64,000 nucleotides of DNA from Brachypodium distachyon (GCF_000005505.3 NC_016134.3:11390624-11454623), one strand, 5' to 3'. Shown: positions 1-11,480, counted from the stretch's first letter. Made by a program: numbers and translations. Notes: a model not told the origin generated them from the letters alone.

Positions 1-548
1 CCTGCAGCTAGGCCGGGTTAGCATTTGACGTCACCGGCAAAGTCAGCCGTTCGATGGAGGCCTGGAGCTGAGTCAGCTTTGGCGGCAGAGCCGACGTGCC
101 GGCCTTAGCAGCAACGTTATCCGGCTTCTCCAGGGGGAACTTCACCATTCTGCCGGACTTGCTTGGGACTGCGCCACTCTCTGCGGTGCCCTTGCCAGCA
201 TCGACGCCATGAGCCGTCACCATGACCTCCACACGATCAGCGGGGCAGTCTACATGCCGGCCACGAACCGTGCAGACATCGGGGAGATCTTCGGCCACCA
301 CCACCTGCTCGGGATACCTGCTAGGACTATCAGTAGCGACATAAACCTCATCCACGCCGAAGTTGATGAAGCGGCCCGCGCAAGGAAGCGGTGCGTTGTT
401 GAAGCAGCCCGCGTTGTTGTCGATGAAGCCCAGAGAGCCGAATTTCTGGACCAAACCAGAGACCACGCGCTCTCCAGTGATGAGGAAGCTTCCCGTCCAG
501 ATGAAAACTCCAGCCTGCGCCGCTACTGGCCCCACGGTGGGCGCCAAC
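1..548 (-). mobile_element. 5' interior (leader/gag start) of a Gypsy-type LTR retrotransposon, cut by window edge
   Basis: Read on the minus strand, this stretch follows an LTR and opens with a primer-binding-like sequence (TTGGCGCCCACCGTGGGG), which is common at the start of grass Gypsy interiors. A frame stays open for about 180 codons from position 547 to 8. It has no ATG at its beginning and I recognise no domain, so it is probably leader plus gag N-terminus. The rest of the element lies off the left edge. Confidence 0.7.
535..548 (-). other. Primer-binding-site-like sequence of the left Gypsy element
   Basis: The minus strand reads GTTGGCGCCCACCG directly after the LTR end (...ATGACA). 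The position and sequence fit a minus-strand primer-binding site. The matching tRNA was not identified. Confidence 0.55.
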
Positions 549-1335
549 TGTCATGGTGGTGTCACAGCAGATGCCATGTGATGGCTTATCTTGGGACCGA
601 TGGACGAAGGAGGAACCGGAGGAGGGAGGACGTGAAGGGAAACACACATGAATACACAAGCACACACAGATTTACTCAGGTTCGGAGCCCTCTTGCCGAG
701 GTAAGACTCCTACTCCTGTTTTGTTGTATTACCAAGATAACAAGCTCTACAATGACGCTCCTTGAGCTGTATTCTTGAGGAAGAAGGAGAAGGGGAAAAC
801 CCTAAATGCCTAAGTGATCGCTCCTTCTCCTGGGAGAGGTAGTGCTCTATTTATGAACCGCCCATGTCACACTAACATGCGGGCCGGAACCTAAAGTTAT
901 CTTCTTTGGACCCCACCGGGCACGCGCCTTGGTTCCCTCCGGGTGGTGCCGCAGGGGACAAGACAACTTTACTTTTCCCTGGCGCCCTGCAACAAGTACA
1001 ACAGTCATCTACCGGCTTCCGTCAGAAATTCTCTTTCAGTGCTTCTCTGCGCAGTCGCCTGGCACCGCAACGTAAGCGGCGACTGCTTTTCCGTGATAAA
1101 AATATCGCTGCTTTACTTTGCGCCACGCAGTGAGGATAAGACCGTTGAGACATCTCGGTGCCAGCCGAGATCAGAGTATTCGTCCTTATCCTGCAATCTT
1201 ATAAGACGAGATAGTCATGCCGACATACACTTGGTATGCCGGCTTAGCAATAGTTTGATGACTATGCCGACTTTTCTTTCGTCTTCTCGGCTAAAGCGTG
1301 TCGTCATGACCCTACCCGGGGTCATCCCCCCGACA
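549..1335 (-). repeat. 5' LTR of the left Gypsy element
   Basis: On the minus strand the LTR begins TGTCGGGGGGATGACCCC and ends ATGACA, giving TG...CA termini over 787 bp. An A/T-rich TATA-like stretch (CATAAATAG, near 850) lies inside it. The bases just outside the right end (1336-1340, CGCGC) would be the target-site duplication, but the partner copy is outside the window. Confidence 0.75.
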
Positions 1336-1690
1336 CGCGCCCCCGCCGCCACGGACTCCCACCCACGCCGCCGTGCGGCTGCTGCCACCGCCGCCGCGGC
1401 CTCCAGCCCCCGCCGTCGCGGCCTCCCGCCCCCGCCGCCGCTTGGCCTCCAGCCGCCGCCGCTCCCGCTCAGATCCGGTGCGGTCGCGGACCGGATCCAC
1501 TGCCTCCCGCCCAAATCCGCCGAGAAGGGGAGTTGTGGGAGGCCCGGCACCCGCCTCCAGCCGTCGGTGAAACTCCAAGGCTGCCGTCACCTGCGCTGGT
1601 GGGGACCACTTCGTCGTGGACGACCACCTCGTGCTGTCGTGCAATTACGAGGAGAAGAAAGGGGGTGGACGAGATCCGCGGTCAGTTCTC
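1336..1690. other. GC-rich block with CCG-type simple sequence
   Basis: Very GC-rich, with long CCG/CGC runs. Open frames on both strands here are mostly products of base composition (Arg, Pro, Ala and Gly runs). The only stretch that looks like protein is the short piece at 1577-1660, listed separately. A similar GC-rich block lies at 4600-5130 beyond the minisatellite, so the two may have been one locus before the 1827-4380 element inserted. Confidence 0.4.
1577..1660 (+). pseudogene. Possible GATA-factor N-terminal fragment
   Basis: One frame reads K-A-A-V-T-C-A-G-G-D-H-F-V-V-D-D-H-L-V-L-S-C followed by N-Y-E-E-K-K. The DHFVVDD-L-L plus acidic pattern is typical, from memory, of the N-terminus of plant GATA zinc-finger transcription factors. 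The zinc finger itself is not present nearby. At most this is a captured or decayed fragment, and the match is short. Confidence 0.3.
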
Positions 1691-1826
1691 GGTCCCTGTA
1701 GATCATTGAAATTTATTGGTACATCATTGAAATTATATTGGTATGCCATCTGATTTTATTGGTATGCCATTGAATTCATTGGTAAAAATTGATATGTCAT
1801 TGAATTCAATGGTAGATATTGAAACT
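1691..1826. repeat. AT-rich minisatellite, left part
   Basis: Degenerate tandem copies of a roughly 20-bp unit like ATTGGTATGCCATTGAA. The same array continues at 4386-4560, so the 1827-4380 element inserted into it. Confidence 0.7.
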
Positions 1827-4380
1827 TGAAAAGACCTCGATGTCGCCTAGAGGGTGGGGGTGGGTGAATAGGCGTTTTAGAACTTTACGGATTTGGCTCT
1901 ATAAATTCTAAATGCGGAATTAAACTAGTCGGATATTTTCAAGCACAAATCCTAAATATGCTAGGCTCAACTATAGTGCACCAACAACTTAAGCAATAAC
2001 AAGATGAGCACTTCTATTAATCAATAAGCTAGCACAAGATATATAAGATAGCACAAAGCACATATAAGATAATTTATGACTTCAAGCATGATGGCTATCA
2101 CAAATTAAAGCACAAGTGAATGAACTCGGTTTAGGAATACCCGAGGCACGCGGAGACGGTAATTTGTCCCGATGTTCACTTCCTAAGAAGCTAATCACCG
2201 TTGGAGAGGTGCGGGCACCACAATAGGTAACCTCAATAGCCGTGAAAGGGCACACCCAACTCCTTGAGCCTCCCACACCAAAGTAGGAGCTCAATCACTA
2301 AGATGGCTAGCTTCTTCCTCTACTCCGAAGATGGCAAGCTCCACAACCAATTCACAAAGCACCACAAAGGAGTACCTCGGGCCTCTTCACAATCTCCACG
2401 AAGAGGTCACCGGGGCAACAACCACTAAGCCGTCTAGGAGAAGAACCTCCAAGATTAACAAGCTCACGGACTCTCACTCGAACTAATCAAGGTGGAGAGC
2501 TCAAACCAATGCACCAAATGCAAAGGAAGAACACAAGAAATGCTCAAATCCCTCTCTCCCAAATCTCACCCAAATCAACAAATGGAATGGAGAAATTGGA
2601 GAGGAGGAACAAAAGGAGGAGATCAACAAATGATCCCTCCAAATAGATCTACAAACTCCTTCAATTTTATGGAGGATTTGGGGCTTGGGGGAGGTGGGGA
2701 TTTTTCGGGTCTAGGAGCTTACCTTCTCGTTGGGGAAGAAGCCCCTTATATAGGGGTTCCCCAAAATCTGCCCGTTGGGGCCAAATTCCACAGCCCGGAG
2801 GTTCCGGACGAAATCCGGACCAAAAAATCAAACAAGAAAAACGCTACTGGATTCACCTGGAGGTTCGCCCGGAATTTGCCCGGAAGTTCCGACCTACAAA
2901 AAGCTGCAGAACCACTCACACGAAAACGGCAATAACTTTTGCATACGAACTCCGATTTCGATGAGCTTGGACTTGTTTCGAAGATAACAACGAGCTCTAT
3001 GAACTCACAAAGAAATCCAACAAATATCAACCAAAAAAGATGATGCAAAATATGTAAAGGTTTGAGCACTCTACGCACGACGAGTTGAAGCAACGTGACC
3101 GAAAGCCCCTCTTGATAGAATGGCTATCGAACCTATAAACCGGTCTCCCACCAAACTCCTTGAGACCGGTAAAACTAGGAAAACCTAGTTAGAATATACC
3201 TTTGCCTTGAGCAATCCACTTTAGGTTGATGTAGGCGTCAATGCTCGTCTCAAGTTGGAATCCTTTGCTTGATCACGGTCACTTGGTGAAGATACTCAAT
3301 TTGCTCCCCCATACTCCAATGTGGGAGACCTTCACTTTAAGCTCATATTCACATGTACATTATCACCAAATGGATTGCAAGCTTCAAGCATGTATCTTCT
3401 CGGGATGCTTATATTGAGCTTGCCCTTTGTCAATCTTGATGACCGTCTCCATATGGGCTATATAAGCTTGTTTCTTCAAAGCTCGCCCATATGTATCACC
3501 TAACCCTCAACCAAATAACATAGACATAATATTAGTTTGTCCATAAGTGCAATATACAATTGCTTACCATATGATTCATGTATATAATCCTCGGAGTGCT
3601 TTTCTTGATCTTGCTCTTCTCAACCTTGATGAATCATCACCACTTGATCTCATCTCTCATGGGTTATATGAAATCTTCCTTTTTGATCCAAACCCATGAG
3701 TTTCACCTAACCCACATATAGATATACCAAACACATAGTTTATGGGTTAGTTCACAAAGCCCAATTGACAAATGCTTACCATACCACTAGATCTCATGTG
3801 GTACATAATTACGCTTGTGAGTTGACCAACTTGAATCCAATATTTGCAATTATTCTTGGTCAACCTTCATCTTTGCTTTACTCCATCTTTATGATATCAT
3901 GAATATCACTTTAGTCCTCTTCATCTTCTAACACAAAATCTTGAGACACCAAATAGATTCTTCACTCGATTACTTGCTCCATGACTTGGTTAACCATGAC
4001 TCAACTCATGAGCTCAACATAACCTTATCATGAAACCATATGTTGAATCCTTATCTTTTAATCATTCTCTCAAGATATTAATCCTTCACGGGAACTTCAC
4101 TTTCTTCTTCTTGACAATATTTGATATACTAGCATTCCTTCATATAAAGCTCAATGCAAACACTTATCCAAATAGATTGTCATCGGATACCAAAACCACA
4201 CATTCAATTGTCAACTCTCATTATATATCTTTATCTTCATGACATTTATCATTGAATTAACCAAACGGTCTTCATTCATTGCCTATGAAACATCCCTTCA
4301 AATATATCTCAACTAAAACATTAGTTCATAGGGATTGTCATTAATTACCAAAACCACACATGGAGCAACATGCACTTTCA
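1827..4380. mobile_element. 2.55-kb non-coding element, TGAAA...TTTCA ends, 5-bp TSD
   Basis: It begins TGAAAAGACCTCGATGTCGC and ends in CATGCACTTTCA. It is flanked by perfect 5-bp duplications AAACT (1822-1826 and 4381-4385). The start (GTCGCCTAGAGGG-type followed by GTGAATAGGCG) and the end (TTACCAAAACCACA...GCACTTTCA) recur in many grass genomes as a non-coding repeat class whose superfamily I cannot name. No convincing coding sequence is seen inside. A related element occurs at 22484-23684. Confidence 0.75.
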
Positions 4381-4385
4381 AAACT

Positions 4386-4560
4386 ATATTGGTATGCCAT
4401 TAAATTCATTGGTAAATATTGATTTCCATGTGTGTTGGATTGAGATTTTATCGGTATGGCATTGAATTTTATTGGTATGCAATGAAAAATCAGTGGTTTG
4501 TTGATGTATCATTGAAAATCATTGGTATGGCATTGAAAAATCAATGGTATTGAATTTCAT
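4386..4560. repeat. AT-rich minisatellite, right part
   Basis: Continuation of the 1691-1826 array, with ATTGGTATGGCATTGAA-like units. Together they form one array split by the 2.55-kb insertion. Confidence 0.7.
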
Positions 4561-4599
4561 TAACCTATATTACGTATTTAGTTAGAAATTATTTCAATT

Positions 4600-5130
4600 G
4601 TTGACACAATCGATATCTCGTGCCGCCGCTTGCCTGCACACGGAGGCCATCTACTCGCTCTGCCGTGACATGCTGCTCAGGAGGAGGACCGAGAGGTCTT
4701 CGGCAGGTCCAGGAGGCCGTGGGGGATGGCACGGCATCAGCGGCGACGCGAATCGTGACGGCAGCGACATGAATTGCAGCGGCTACGATCTGGCGTCGGG
4801 CGCGACCGTTGGCCTCGATTGCGACCGGGAATCGGGTCGGGGTGCCTCGAGGCGGGTGCGGGAAGGCTCGCGGACGGCCAGAGTGGGTCGCCACGACGGA
4901 GGCGGCGACGATTGGATCCACCGAGGAAGGATCCAGACCGCTGCCACAAGGGGATCCGGCGGCGGCTGCGCAGCGGAGGCGGCGGCTGGGTCCAGCGACG
5001 GCTGCCCAGCGGAGGCAACAGGGTCCAGCGGAGGCTGCCCGGCGGAGGCCGCACGGTCCAGCGGCGGCGGCGTCTGCGGAGCAGGGGGCGCAGGAGGTAA
5101 ACACGGGGCCGAGGGCTACTTCCGTGCCTA
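4600..5130. other. GC-rich block, no assigned gene
   Basis: GC-rich, with repeated GCGGAGGC/GGGTCCAGCG units near 4960-5090 that give Gly/Ala/Arg-rich frames on both strands. I see no recognisable domain. It may belong with 1336-1690. Confidence 0.35.
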
Positions 5131-5345
5131 CCGTCTCATTTTTGCACATGGTGGGACCGACATACCTGAGAATACCCTGTTCGATAAATAGGAGAACGAA
5201 TCAATACAGCAACAATACACATAGCGCGTCTTCATACCTGGTGGTTGCTGGCAGCAGCGGATTGATCGATCCGGTGCCGGTAGATACCGGAGCCTGTAGA
5301 AATGCTTTTCGCACGATCGAAGCGAAAGTGTCATGCATATGCGTG

Positions 5346-5508
5346 ACGTGTGAGTTTGAGTTTTGGCCGCTAGCTAGCTACTCCTTGCATCCATCATTTC
5401 TTTGCACGCTGCACACACAAATGCCATGCAAATGATCACACGGATGCAGTGACTTGGCTAGTTGGCAAAAAATGCGTGAGAGATTTCATCTTTCTCTCCA
5501 TATATAAG
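5346..5508 (+). promoter_or_regulatory. PHAS unit 1 promoter module and TATA box
   Basis: The conserved family-A block runs from GTGTGAGTTTGAGTTTT through a CATGCAAATGATCAC core and CTAGTTGGCA to TATATAAG (about 5501-5508). The same block recurs before most family-A units. The TATA box is 102 bp upstream of the miR2275-like site. Confidence 0.65.
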
Positions 5509-5532
5509 CTCAGAGCTAGCTTCCCACTGGTT

Positions 5533-6140
5533 GATGCATGCTCCACGGAAGAGATGAATATTTTCGAGCTAAAAACAAACAGTACTCTGGATTTTGGTCC
5601 ACTGAGACATTAGAGGAGACCAAAAGTATGTTGCAGCTTTGTTTATGAAAATTCTTTTCAGTGCCCGTTTGGCAGGAGGCACGGTGTCTCCGACATCCCT
5701 CTACCGTTCGATGGGCCGCAATGCCGCTGCGGGCCATAGATGGCGCTGTACGTGGCTGCAGAGGCCATTCATTACGGCTAGGATGAGTTTGGGCTGCATG
5801 TCAGCCGGCAGTTTGAGCATAGTCCGCTCACCTGGGCCATCCGTACGTTGGCTGGACACAAGCATCCGGACCAGATCGACTTCGCGGACCTGTGCTAGAT
5901 CATCGTTTTTCTTCTTCTTGTGCAGATAGACCTTAGAATTGTCTATGTTAATAAGTTCTGTTGGGCCAAATAACTGTTTCGAGAATGGACCTGCGCCATG
6001 TTACGCCGAAGGATGTGGGAGCCCGTTGGTTAATTCCCATATTTTGGGGTCTGATTTTCGTTCACATCCCCAGGCTTAACGAATTGATTATGTCATTCCG
6101 TTCATTTTACGAATCCCTTGACCAGATTACAGTTTTTGAC
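5533..6140 (+). ncRNA. PHAS unit 1, putative 24-nt phasiRNA precursor
   Basis: The motif at 5603-5624 (TGAGACATTAGAG then GAGACCAAA) pairs with miR2275 with about two mismatches and one G:U. Predicted cleavage is between 5614 and 5615. The start is inferred as about 32 nt after the TATA box. The end is where homology to units 3 and 6 fades, near the GAATTGATTATG tract, and is not a mapped transcript end. No long open frame is credible. Function is inferred from the known miR2275/RDR6/DCL5 pathway of grass anthers. Confidence 0.6.
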
Positions 6141-6749
6141 GAATATTGCTCTCCTCGGGTGGGCCATCATCATCATCAACATGTGATGACTAGGGTTTCT
6201 AGGGTTCGCCAGCCTTCCTCTCTTCTGAAGAACTAGATCATGGTGGTGCGTTGCTGCACCCATCAGTTTCGACAATATAATGATAAGAAGAATACAATCC
6301 ATGCATTGCCAGTTCCTACCACGCCATAACCTAATTGTGCAAAGACCATTCTTGAATTTGGCAGTATATACAATCTGATGAAAGCTATGATGGCTTGGCC
6401 AAATGTTGCATGTGTTCAAATGTTGGCTCTGAATCCAAATATATGTCAAGAAAAGAACTGTCACGATCTTGCTAGGAAAACATAGTTACATAAAGATTAG
6501 CAAAGAAGAAAAACTATCTTACAATAAGAGAAATGCTCTGCATCTGCAGTTATAACACCGTTAAAGTATGAATCTGTTTTTCTTTTGAAAAATCACACAG
6601 CTCCGGGCGTGGGCTTCCGGGGATTGATGGCTTGCTGCGGCCTGTGGGCCTCGTGTGGGTCAGTGGGCCGGAAAGCCCAGCATGGTGTCGTCCTCATGCG
6701 TAGTAGCTGTTTGTGCCTGGTGGAAGCTGGGCGGTCTGACCTGGCCGCA
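6141..6749. other. Spacer between PHAS units 1 and 2
   Basis: AT-rich sequence with a moderately GC-rich patch at 6600-6740. No gene, repeat or target site recognised. Confidence 0.4.
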
Positions 6750-6868
6750 ATTCATTTCTTTACATGCTGGACATACGAGATGCAAGCAAATGATCACAGG
6801 GATGTGATGTCTTAGCTAGGTTTGAATTAATGAACGTGTGAAGAGCTTAGCTGGGGCCTCTATATAAG
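6750..6868 (+). promoter_or_regulatory. PHAS unit 2 promoter module and TATA box
   Basis: Family-A block with a diverged GCAAATGATCACAGGGAT core, ending in CTATATAAGCT (TATA at 6861-6868). It lies exactly 100 bp upstream of the unit 2 target site. Confidence 0.65.
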
Positions 6869-6892
6869 CTTTGAACTGCACAGTGTTGCTGA

Positions 6893-7036
6893 TTCAAACT
6901 TCTAATCAAAGGGAGAGGAGACATTTTTTTGGCTAAAACTACTTCTGCATTTTTGTGTGTTGAGATATTAGAGAAGGCCAAAATCATGCTGCACCTGTCT
7001 TCATGTATTATTTGGGACTATGGATACAGAGCTGCT
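6893..7036 (+). ncRNA. PHAS unit 2, putative phasiRNA precursor interrupted by a CACTA element
   Basis: The site at 6961-6982 is TGAGATATTAGAG then AAGGCCAAA, with predicted cleavage between 6972 and 6973. Sequence after the site (TCATGTATTATTTGGG) matches other units. At 7037 a CACTA element interrupts the transcribed body, which would resume at 9274. Whether the unit still works is unknown. Confidence 0.55.
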
Positions 7037-7559
7037 CACTACGCCAGAATGGGTTACTGGCGCACGAGCTCCAGTGACGGTACAGCTGGTCCAAAAAATT
7101 CATCGTCACTGGACGTCATTGGAGGAATCCAAAACGAACACCAGTGGCGGTGAGCAACCACCGCCACTGCTAGTAGAGCACCGGTGGCGGTGAAAGCACT
7201 CGCACGACCAGCACCGCCACCGGTGCTCTAGCACCCGTGGCGGTGGTCGTTCACCGCCACTGGAGCTCTTTAGTGGTCACCGGCGCACGAGCTCTAGTGG
7301 CGGTTAAAGTGGTCCAAAAAACAAACCGCCACTGGTAAGTCGTTGGAAGAATCTGAAACGAGTACCAGTGGCGGTTAGCTTCCACCGTCGCTGATACTGA
7401 AGCACTAGTGGCGGTGCGAGCACTCATGTGGCTTTCACCACCACTGGTGCTCCTAGGACCAGTGGCCGCATCAGTTAACCGCCACTAGTGCTCCTCAAAG
7501 TTTCCCATCCCGGTTACCAGTGGTGGGCAGATTCTTTGAACCGCCACTGGTAAGTTATC

Positions 7560-7567
7560 TATAAAAG
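7560..7567 (+). promoter_or_regulatory. TATA box of the CACTA transposase transcript
   Basis: TATAAAAG follows the subterminal repeats and precedes a CT-rich leader leading to the transposase remnant at 8217. Confidence 0.5.
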
Positions 7568-8216
7568 CAAAGTCACTATGGCCTTATCTTCCTCAGCTCG
7601 TGCGTCTCTGGACCAGCTGCGGCTCCTCAACACAGGCGACGGCGAAGCTCTGTCAAAATTCCATGGCGCCGGCGGCCGGAAGGTTGCTCCCTTTACCTCT
7701 CCTTCTTCCTCCTCTCCCTCTCCTTTCCTCTAGCTCCTTCCTCTCTTCTCTTCTTCCTCGATGTGGCTGAAATGGCACCGGCGGCCGGAAGGAGCTCGAT
7801 TTCTCTCCAGGAGCTGTCTCGGCCGGCCCCCTTTCTCGGGAGCTCCCCCACTCTTCCCCTAGCTCCGTTTCTCTCTCTCTTTCTGCTGCTGGTTGCTGCG
7901 CGCTCCCTCCCCTCTATCTCTCTGGTCCCCTCTCTCTCTCTCTCTGCTCCCCTCTCTTTCTGTGATTAATTAAGCTCTCTCCCAATAAAATATGTGTTGG
8001 ATGTGCATGTTCCGCGGCCATCGTGCCGTGTTTGTAAATTTTTGTTTATACATGTATAAGGGCCATCGTGCCGTGTGTGTTCACATGTGGGTGTGGGTGA
8101 GTGTTTATTTGGTAATTTTTTATAAAATTTGTAAATTTTATAGCAAAGGTCATGCTGAAATTTTGTGTGATACTATATGTAACTTGATTTATGTTTGTTT
8201 ATCGTGTTTTAGCTCG

Positions 8217-9144
8217 ATGAGCCGTGCTTGGATGTATGAGGAAACAAGAAATTGCGAAGATTGGATAAGAAAACTGAAGGACTTCATTGATGTCGCCACG
8301 GAACATATGCTGAGAAAAGGGGACGACATGACATGTTGTCCGTGTAGCAATTGTCGTAACACAATGATGCTTCTGTGGAGTTGCACTTGCTACTACACGG
8401 TTTTGTGTTGGGTTATTCACGTTGGACTTGTCACGGCGAGGATGCTATTGAAGTTGAAAGCGACCCAGAAATGGAGAACATGGAGCATGATGATTCACCC
8501 GACGAACCATGCCGTGGCAAAGATCAAGAAGTTCCGCAAGGCAGGGTGGCCGAAATGCTAGATGATGTGCACTTGCGGAAACAGTTAGATGACGCAGACG
8601 ATGAGATAGAGTGTCCCGTAAATTCCAGAAGCTAAGGGAGGACGCAGAGACGCCGTTCTATGAAAATGCAGGGCTGGACAAAAGTGTGCTGGAAGTAACG
8701 CTCGAACTTCTCCAAATGAAGGTAAAATATAATATCGTGGACTCGGGATTCACGGATATTTTGAGTTACCTTTCTATAGTTCTTCCTACGGGCAACATGT
8801 TGCCTAAGAGCACGTACGAAGCGAAGAAGGTTGCATGTCCCCTCGGGTTAGAGGTTTTCAGATACCATGCTTGTTCGTTGGACTGCATCATATACAAGGG
8901 TGACTACAAAGACATGCATAGCTGTCCAATATGCAAAACATCCCGATACAGGAAGAAAGACCCCAATCCTGAGGGCCTCCCGGAGGAAGAAGTGACTCGT
9001 GGTCCAGCGGCGAAGATGGTATGGTACCTCCCGTGTGGTAGCCGGCTGGAGCGTTGGTTTCAAAACGAGAAGGAGGCCAGGTGGTTCATCTTCCACGACC
9101 CGACTCAGAAGGATATCGATTCTGATGGGGTGTACGCTGGCTAG
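8217..9144 (+). pseudogene. Truncated TNP2-like CACTA transposase
   Basis: The ATG at 8217 starts MSRAWMYEETRNCEDWI, the transposase-associated N-terminal domain, followed by a CCPCSNCRN cysteine cluster. The frame shifts near 8370 to a frame reading ELHLLLHGFVLGYSRW. It shifts again near 8620 to the TNP2 body (KVACPLGLEVFRYHACSLDC, then CPICKTSRYRK near 8930-8955 and MVWYLPCGSRLERWF near 9016). The reading ends at 9144, where subterminal repeats begin, so the catalytic core is lost. Confidence 0.8.
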
Positions 9145-9276
9145 CACCGGTGGCAGGTATCATCACCGCCACCGGTGCTCGTTAGCACCTGTGGCGCAGG
9201 CTTAGTGGCGGTCCGGGTTACCGCCACCGGTGTGTAATTCGGACCGCCGCTGGTAACCTTTTTCGGAGCGGTGGCT

Positions 9277-10070
9277 GTTCTTGATTGAAATTGATTTATG
9301 TTGCTAAAACGTACTCTCACCGTTCCGGTATGGGCCTCTATGCATCCCTAGGTTGAAGATCTAACTAATCTAACATGAGTTTTGTATCACAAGAATTTAT
9401 ATGATTAGAAACTTCAAATGTTCTATTTTCTAATGGTATAATTTTTGTGATATAAGAAACATTTAAAATTAGTTAAATTTTCAACTTAGGATGCGTTGGG
9501 GGAACGGAGGTAGCATGGTGTGTTGGTACATCGAAGAGGTGATGGTCCTGCGATACTGCTGCAGCGATGACCATCATACGAGTAGGACAGCTGCATGCGT
9601 ACATTCAATATGAAAACATGTAGCCGTAGAGGAAGAACAACTCCTAGCTTTCCTGATCTGTTCGTTTTTGTCACGGACTTATGTCTTTGCAACGTAATCT
9701 ACTGTTGGTTTCCTTACTCCAAGTATCTAAAACTATTTCATGGATCTTGGCAGCCCCTCAATTTGTTCGTAATTCTCCACAAACGAGGCCATATTTTTGC
9801 CGTTCGTTATTTTCTTTCGTATTGTAACAGACGGTCATTTCAACAGTGCCACCTCTCATATATATTAGTGCTACGACTAAGCTTCGTCATTAAATCAAAG
9901 GTATATTTGGGATTAAACACAAATACTTTTTTACCACAATAATGGTAAATACTCGAAAGTCTATGAAAATAATTTCATCAAAAACAACCATACATAGGCA
10001 CGCATATCTAGTCCTCGGAAACTCCCCTCGTCCCATCATTCTTGTCGAAATATTACATGTATCTAATCCT
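9277..10070. other. AT-rich spacer after the CACTA element
   Basis: Probably the continuation of PHAS unit 2 followed by non-repetitive AT-rich sequence. No gene or further target site seen. Confidence 0.35.
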
Positions 10071-10071
10071 C

Positions 10072-10239
10072 ATAAATTATTACGTTGCCAGGCTCAGGGC
10101 CATGGGCAATCCGGTGGAGCTCGTGGAGTTCGAGGACCAGGGACATGGGTTCTTCGTCTTTGACCCCTTCGGTGAGGCGTCGGACGAGTTGGTCCGAGTA
10201 GTCAAGCGCTTCGTGTACTACGGCCACACATCCATCTGA
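10072..10239 (+). pseudogene. 3'-terminal fragment of a carboxylesterase (CXE/GID1-like) gene
   Basis: The frame reads YYVARLRAMGNPVELVEFED, then QGHGFFVFDPFGEASDEL and VRVVKRFV, ending in a stop at 10239. This is the C-terminus of the plant carboxylesterase family within the alpha/beta-hydrolase superfamily; the H of QGHGFF is the catalytic histidine position. The nucleophile-serine and oxyanion-hole regions are absent from the surrounding sequence. It is therefore a gene fragment, probably carried in by duplication or a transposon. Confidence 0.65.
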
Positions 10240-10451
10240 ATTACAATTACTATCAGACCTTTTAAGAGTTTGTAGATAGTATGGAGTGCATATCACCTTT
10301 CATGATAATGGAAAATATTTCAACAGGAAAAATACTTCAAGTTTAGCCATTCAACAGTGAGAACAACATCCGTACGTATCTGTAATATATGGAGGCAGCA
10401 TGTAACCAAGTACGTAGCAGAGGCCACGAAGCAAAGTGAAAGAAACTGCCA
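10240..10451. other. Spacer
   Basis: No recognisable feature between the carboxylesterase fragment and the unit 3 promoter module. Confidence 0.3.
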
Positions 10452-10651
10452 TACATATGCTTGACGTGTGAGTAAGTGAGTTTGAGTTTTGACCGCTAGC
10501 TACTCCTTGCATTCATCATTTTCTTTGCAAGCTGCACACACAAATTAAAGCCATGCAAATAATCACAAGGATGCAGTGACTTGGCTAGTTGGCAAAAATG
10601 CGTGCAAGAACATATTTATATGTAGAATTCATCTTTCTCTCCATATATAAG
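10452..10651 (+). promoter_or_regulatory. PHAS unit 3 promoter module and TATA box
   Basis: Full family-A block (CCATGCAAATAATCACAAGG, CTTGGCTAGTTGGCA) ending in CCATATATAAGCTT, with TATATAAG at 10644-10651. Close to the unit 6 block at 14680-14871. Confidence 0.65.
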
Positions 10652-10675
10652 CTTAGAGCTTCCCACTGGTTATTG

Positions 10676-11480
10676 ATGCTCTCCACGGAAGAGATGAATA
10701 TTTTCGAGCTAAAAATAATACTAGTACTTTGGATTTTGGTTCACTAGAGGAGACCAAAAGTATGTTGCAGCTTTGTCCACGAAAATTCTTTACAGTGCCC
10801 TTTTGCTAAAGACGCACGCTATCTCTGGTATCCTTCGACCGATCAATTGGCCTCAATCCGATCGCCGTGGACATGTACGTCGCTGCGCTGGGTACCAGCA
10901 ATTCCGGTCAGGGACGAGTTTGGCCCATGTCATAACTGGGCCGTCGAGACCGCTCACCTGGGCCATCCGAACCTTGGCTGTACACAAGCATCATGCGTCC
11001 GGACCGTTGGCTGGACACAAGCATCCGGACCAGACTCCGCCCATGCACGGGACCTGGGATAGATCATATCGTTGTCGTCTTTTAATCTTGTCATAATTTC
11101 TGATATTTGTTCTTCTGGCACTTATCGTTCCATGTCCCATTTTACTTTGCAATTTGATAATACATGTGGCCCCTTATCCCACATGCAAGTGACACAGCGC
11201 GGGGCAGATCATCAAAGTGCAAATCGGTTTTGATCATTTACCCCATTTTACTTTACACTTTGATAATATGTCCCGTCCTCACTCACTTATATGTGGCCTC
11301 TTACCCCACATGCAAGTGAGACATGGCGGGACAAATCATCAAAGTGCAAAGCAAATCGTAACATTGCTCTCACAAAGGGTGTGGGAGCGATTTTTTTGGT
11401 CTGATTTTTGTTCACATGCTCAAGACTTAACGAATTGATTATGTTCTTCCATATGCTACTTTACCTCCATGACATTCTCA
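10676..11480 (+). ncRNA. PHAS unit 3, site damaged by a short deletion
   Basis: At 10741-10758 the motif is reduced to TCACTAGAGGAGACCAAA. The seed-pairing part (GAGACCAAA) is kept, but GAGACAT is deleted relative to unit 6, which would weaken pairing with the 3' part of miR2275. The body matches units 1 and 6 (GATCGCCGTGGACATGTACG and onward). This is probably a dying unit. Confidence 0.45.

Larger units (their letters stand above)
7037..9273 (+). mobile_element. Internally deleted CACTA (En/Spm) element
   Basis: The left end is CACTACGCCAGAA. The right end read from outside is CACCGCTCCGAAAAA. Both sides carry the 3-bp duplication GCT (7034-7036 and 9274-9276). Subterminal regions (7040-7560, 9145-9260) are packed with direct and inverted copies of ACCGGTGGCGGT/CCAGTGGCGGT, as expected for CACTA. 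The 2.2-kb length and truncated transposase make it non-autonomous. It interrupts PHAS unit 2. Confidence 0.85.

Noticed and set aside
1215..1701. Long open frames on both strands in the GC-rich block
   Set aside because: Compositional frames from CCG/CGG runs with low-complexity Arg/Pro/Ala translations. Only the short GATA-like stretch was kept, at low confidence.
4589..5435. Several overlapping 100-200-codon frames
   Set aside because: They arise from GC-rich imperfect repeats, with no domain on either strand and no splice or promoter context.
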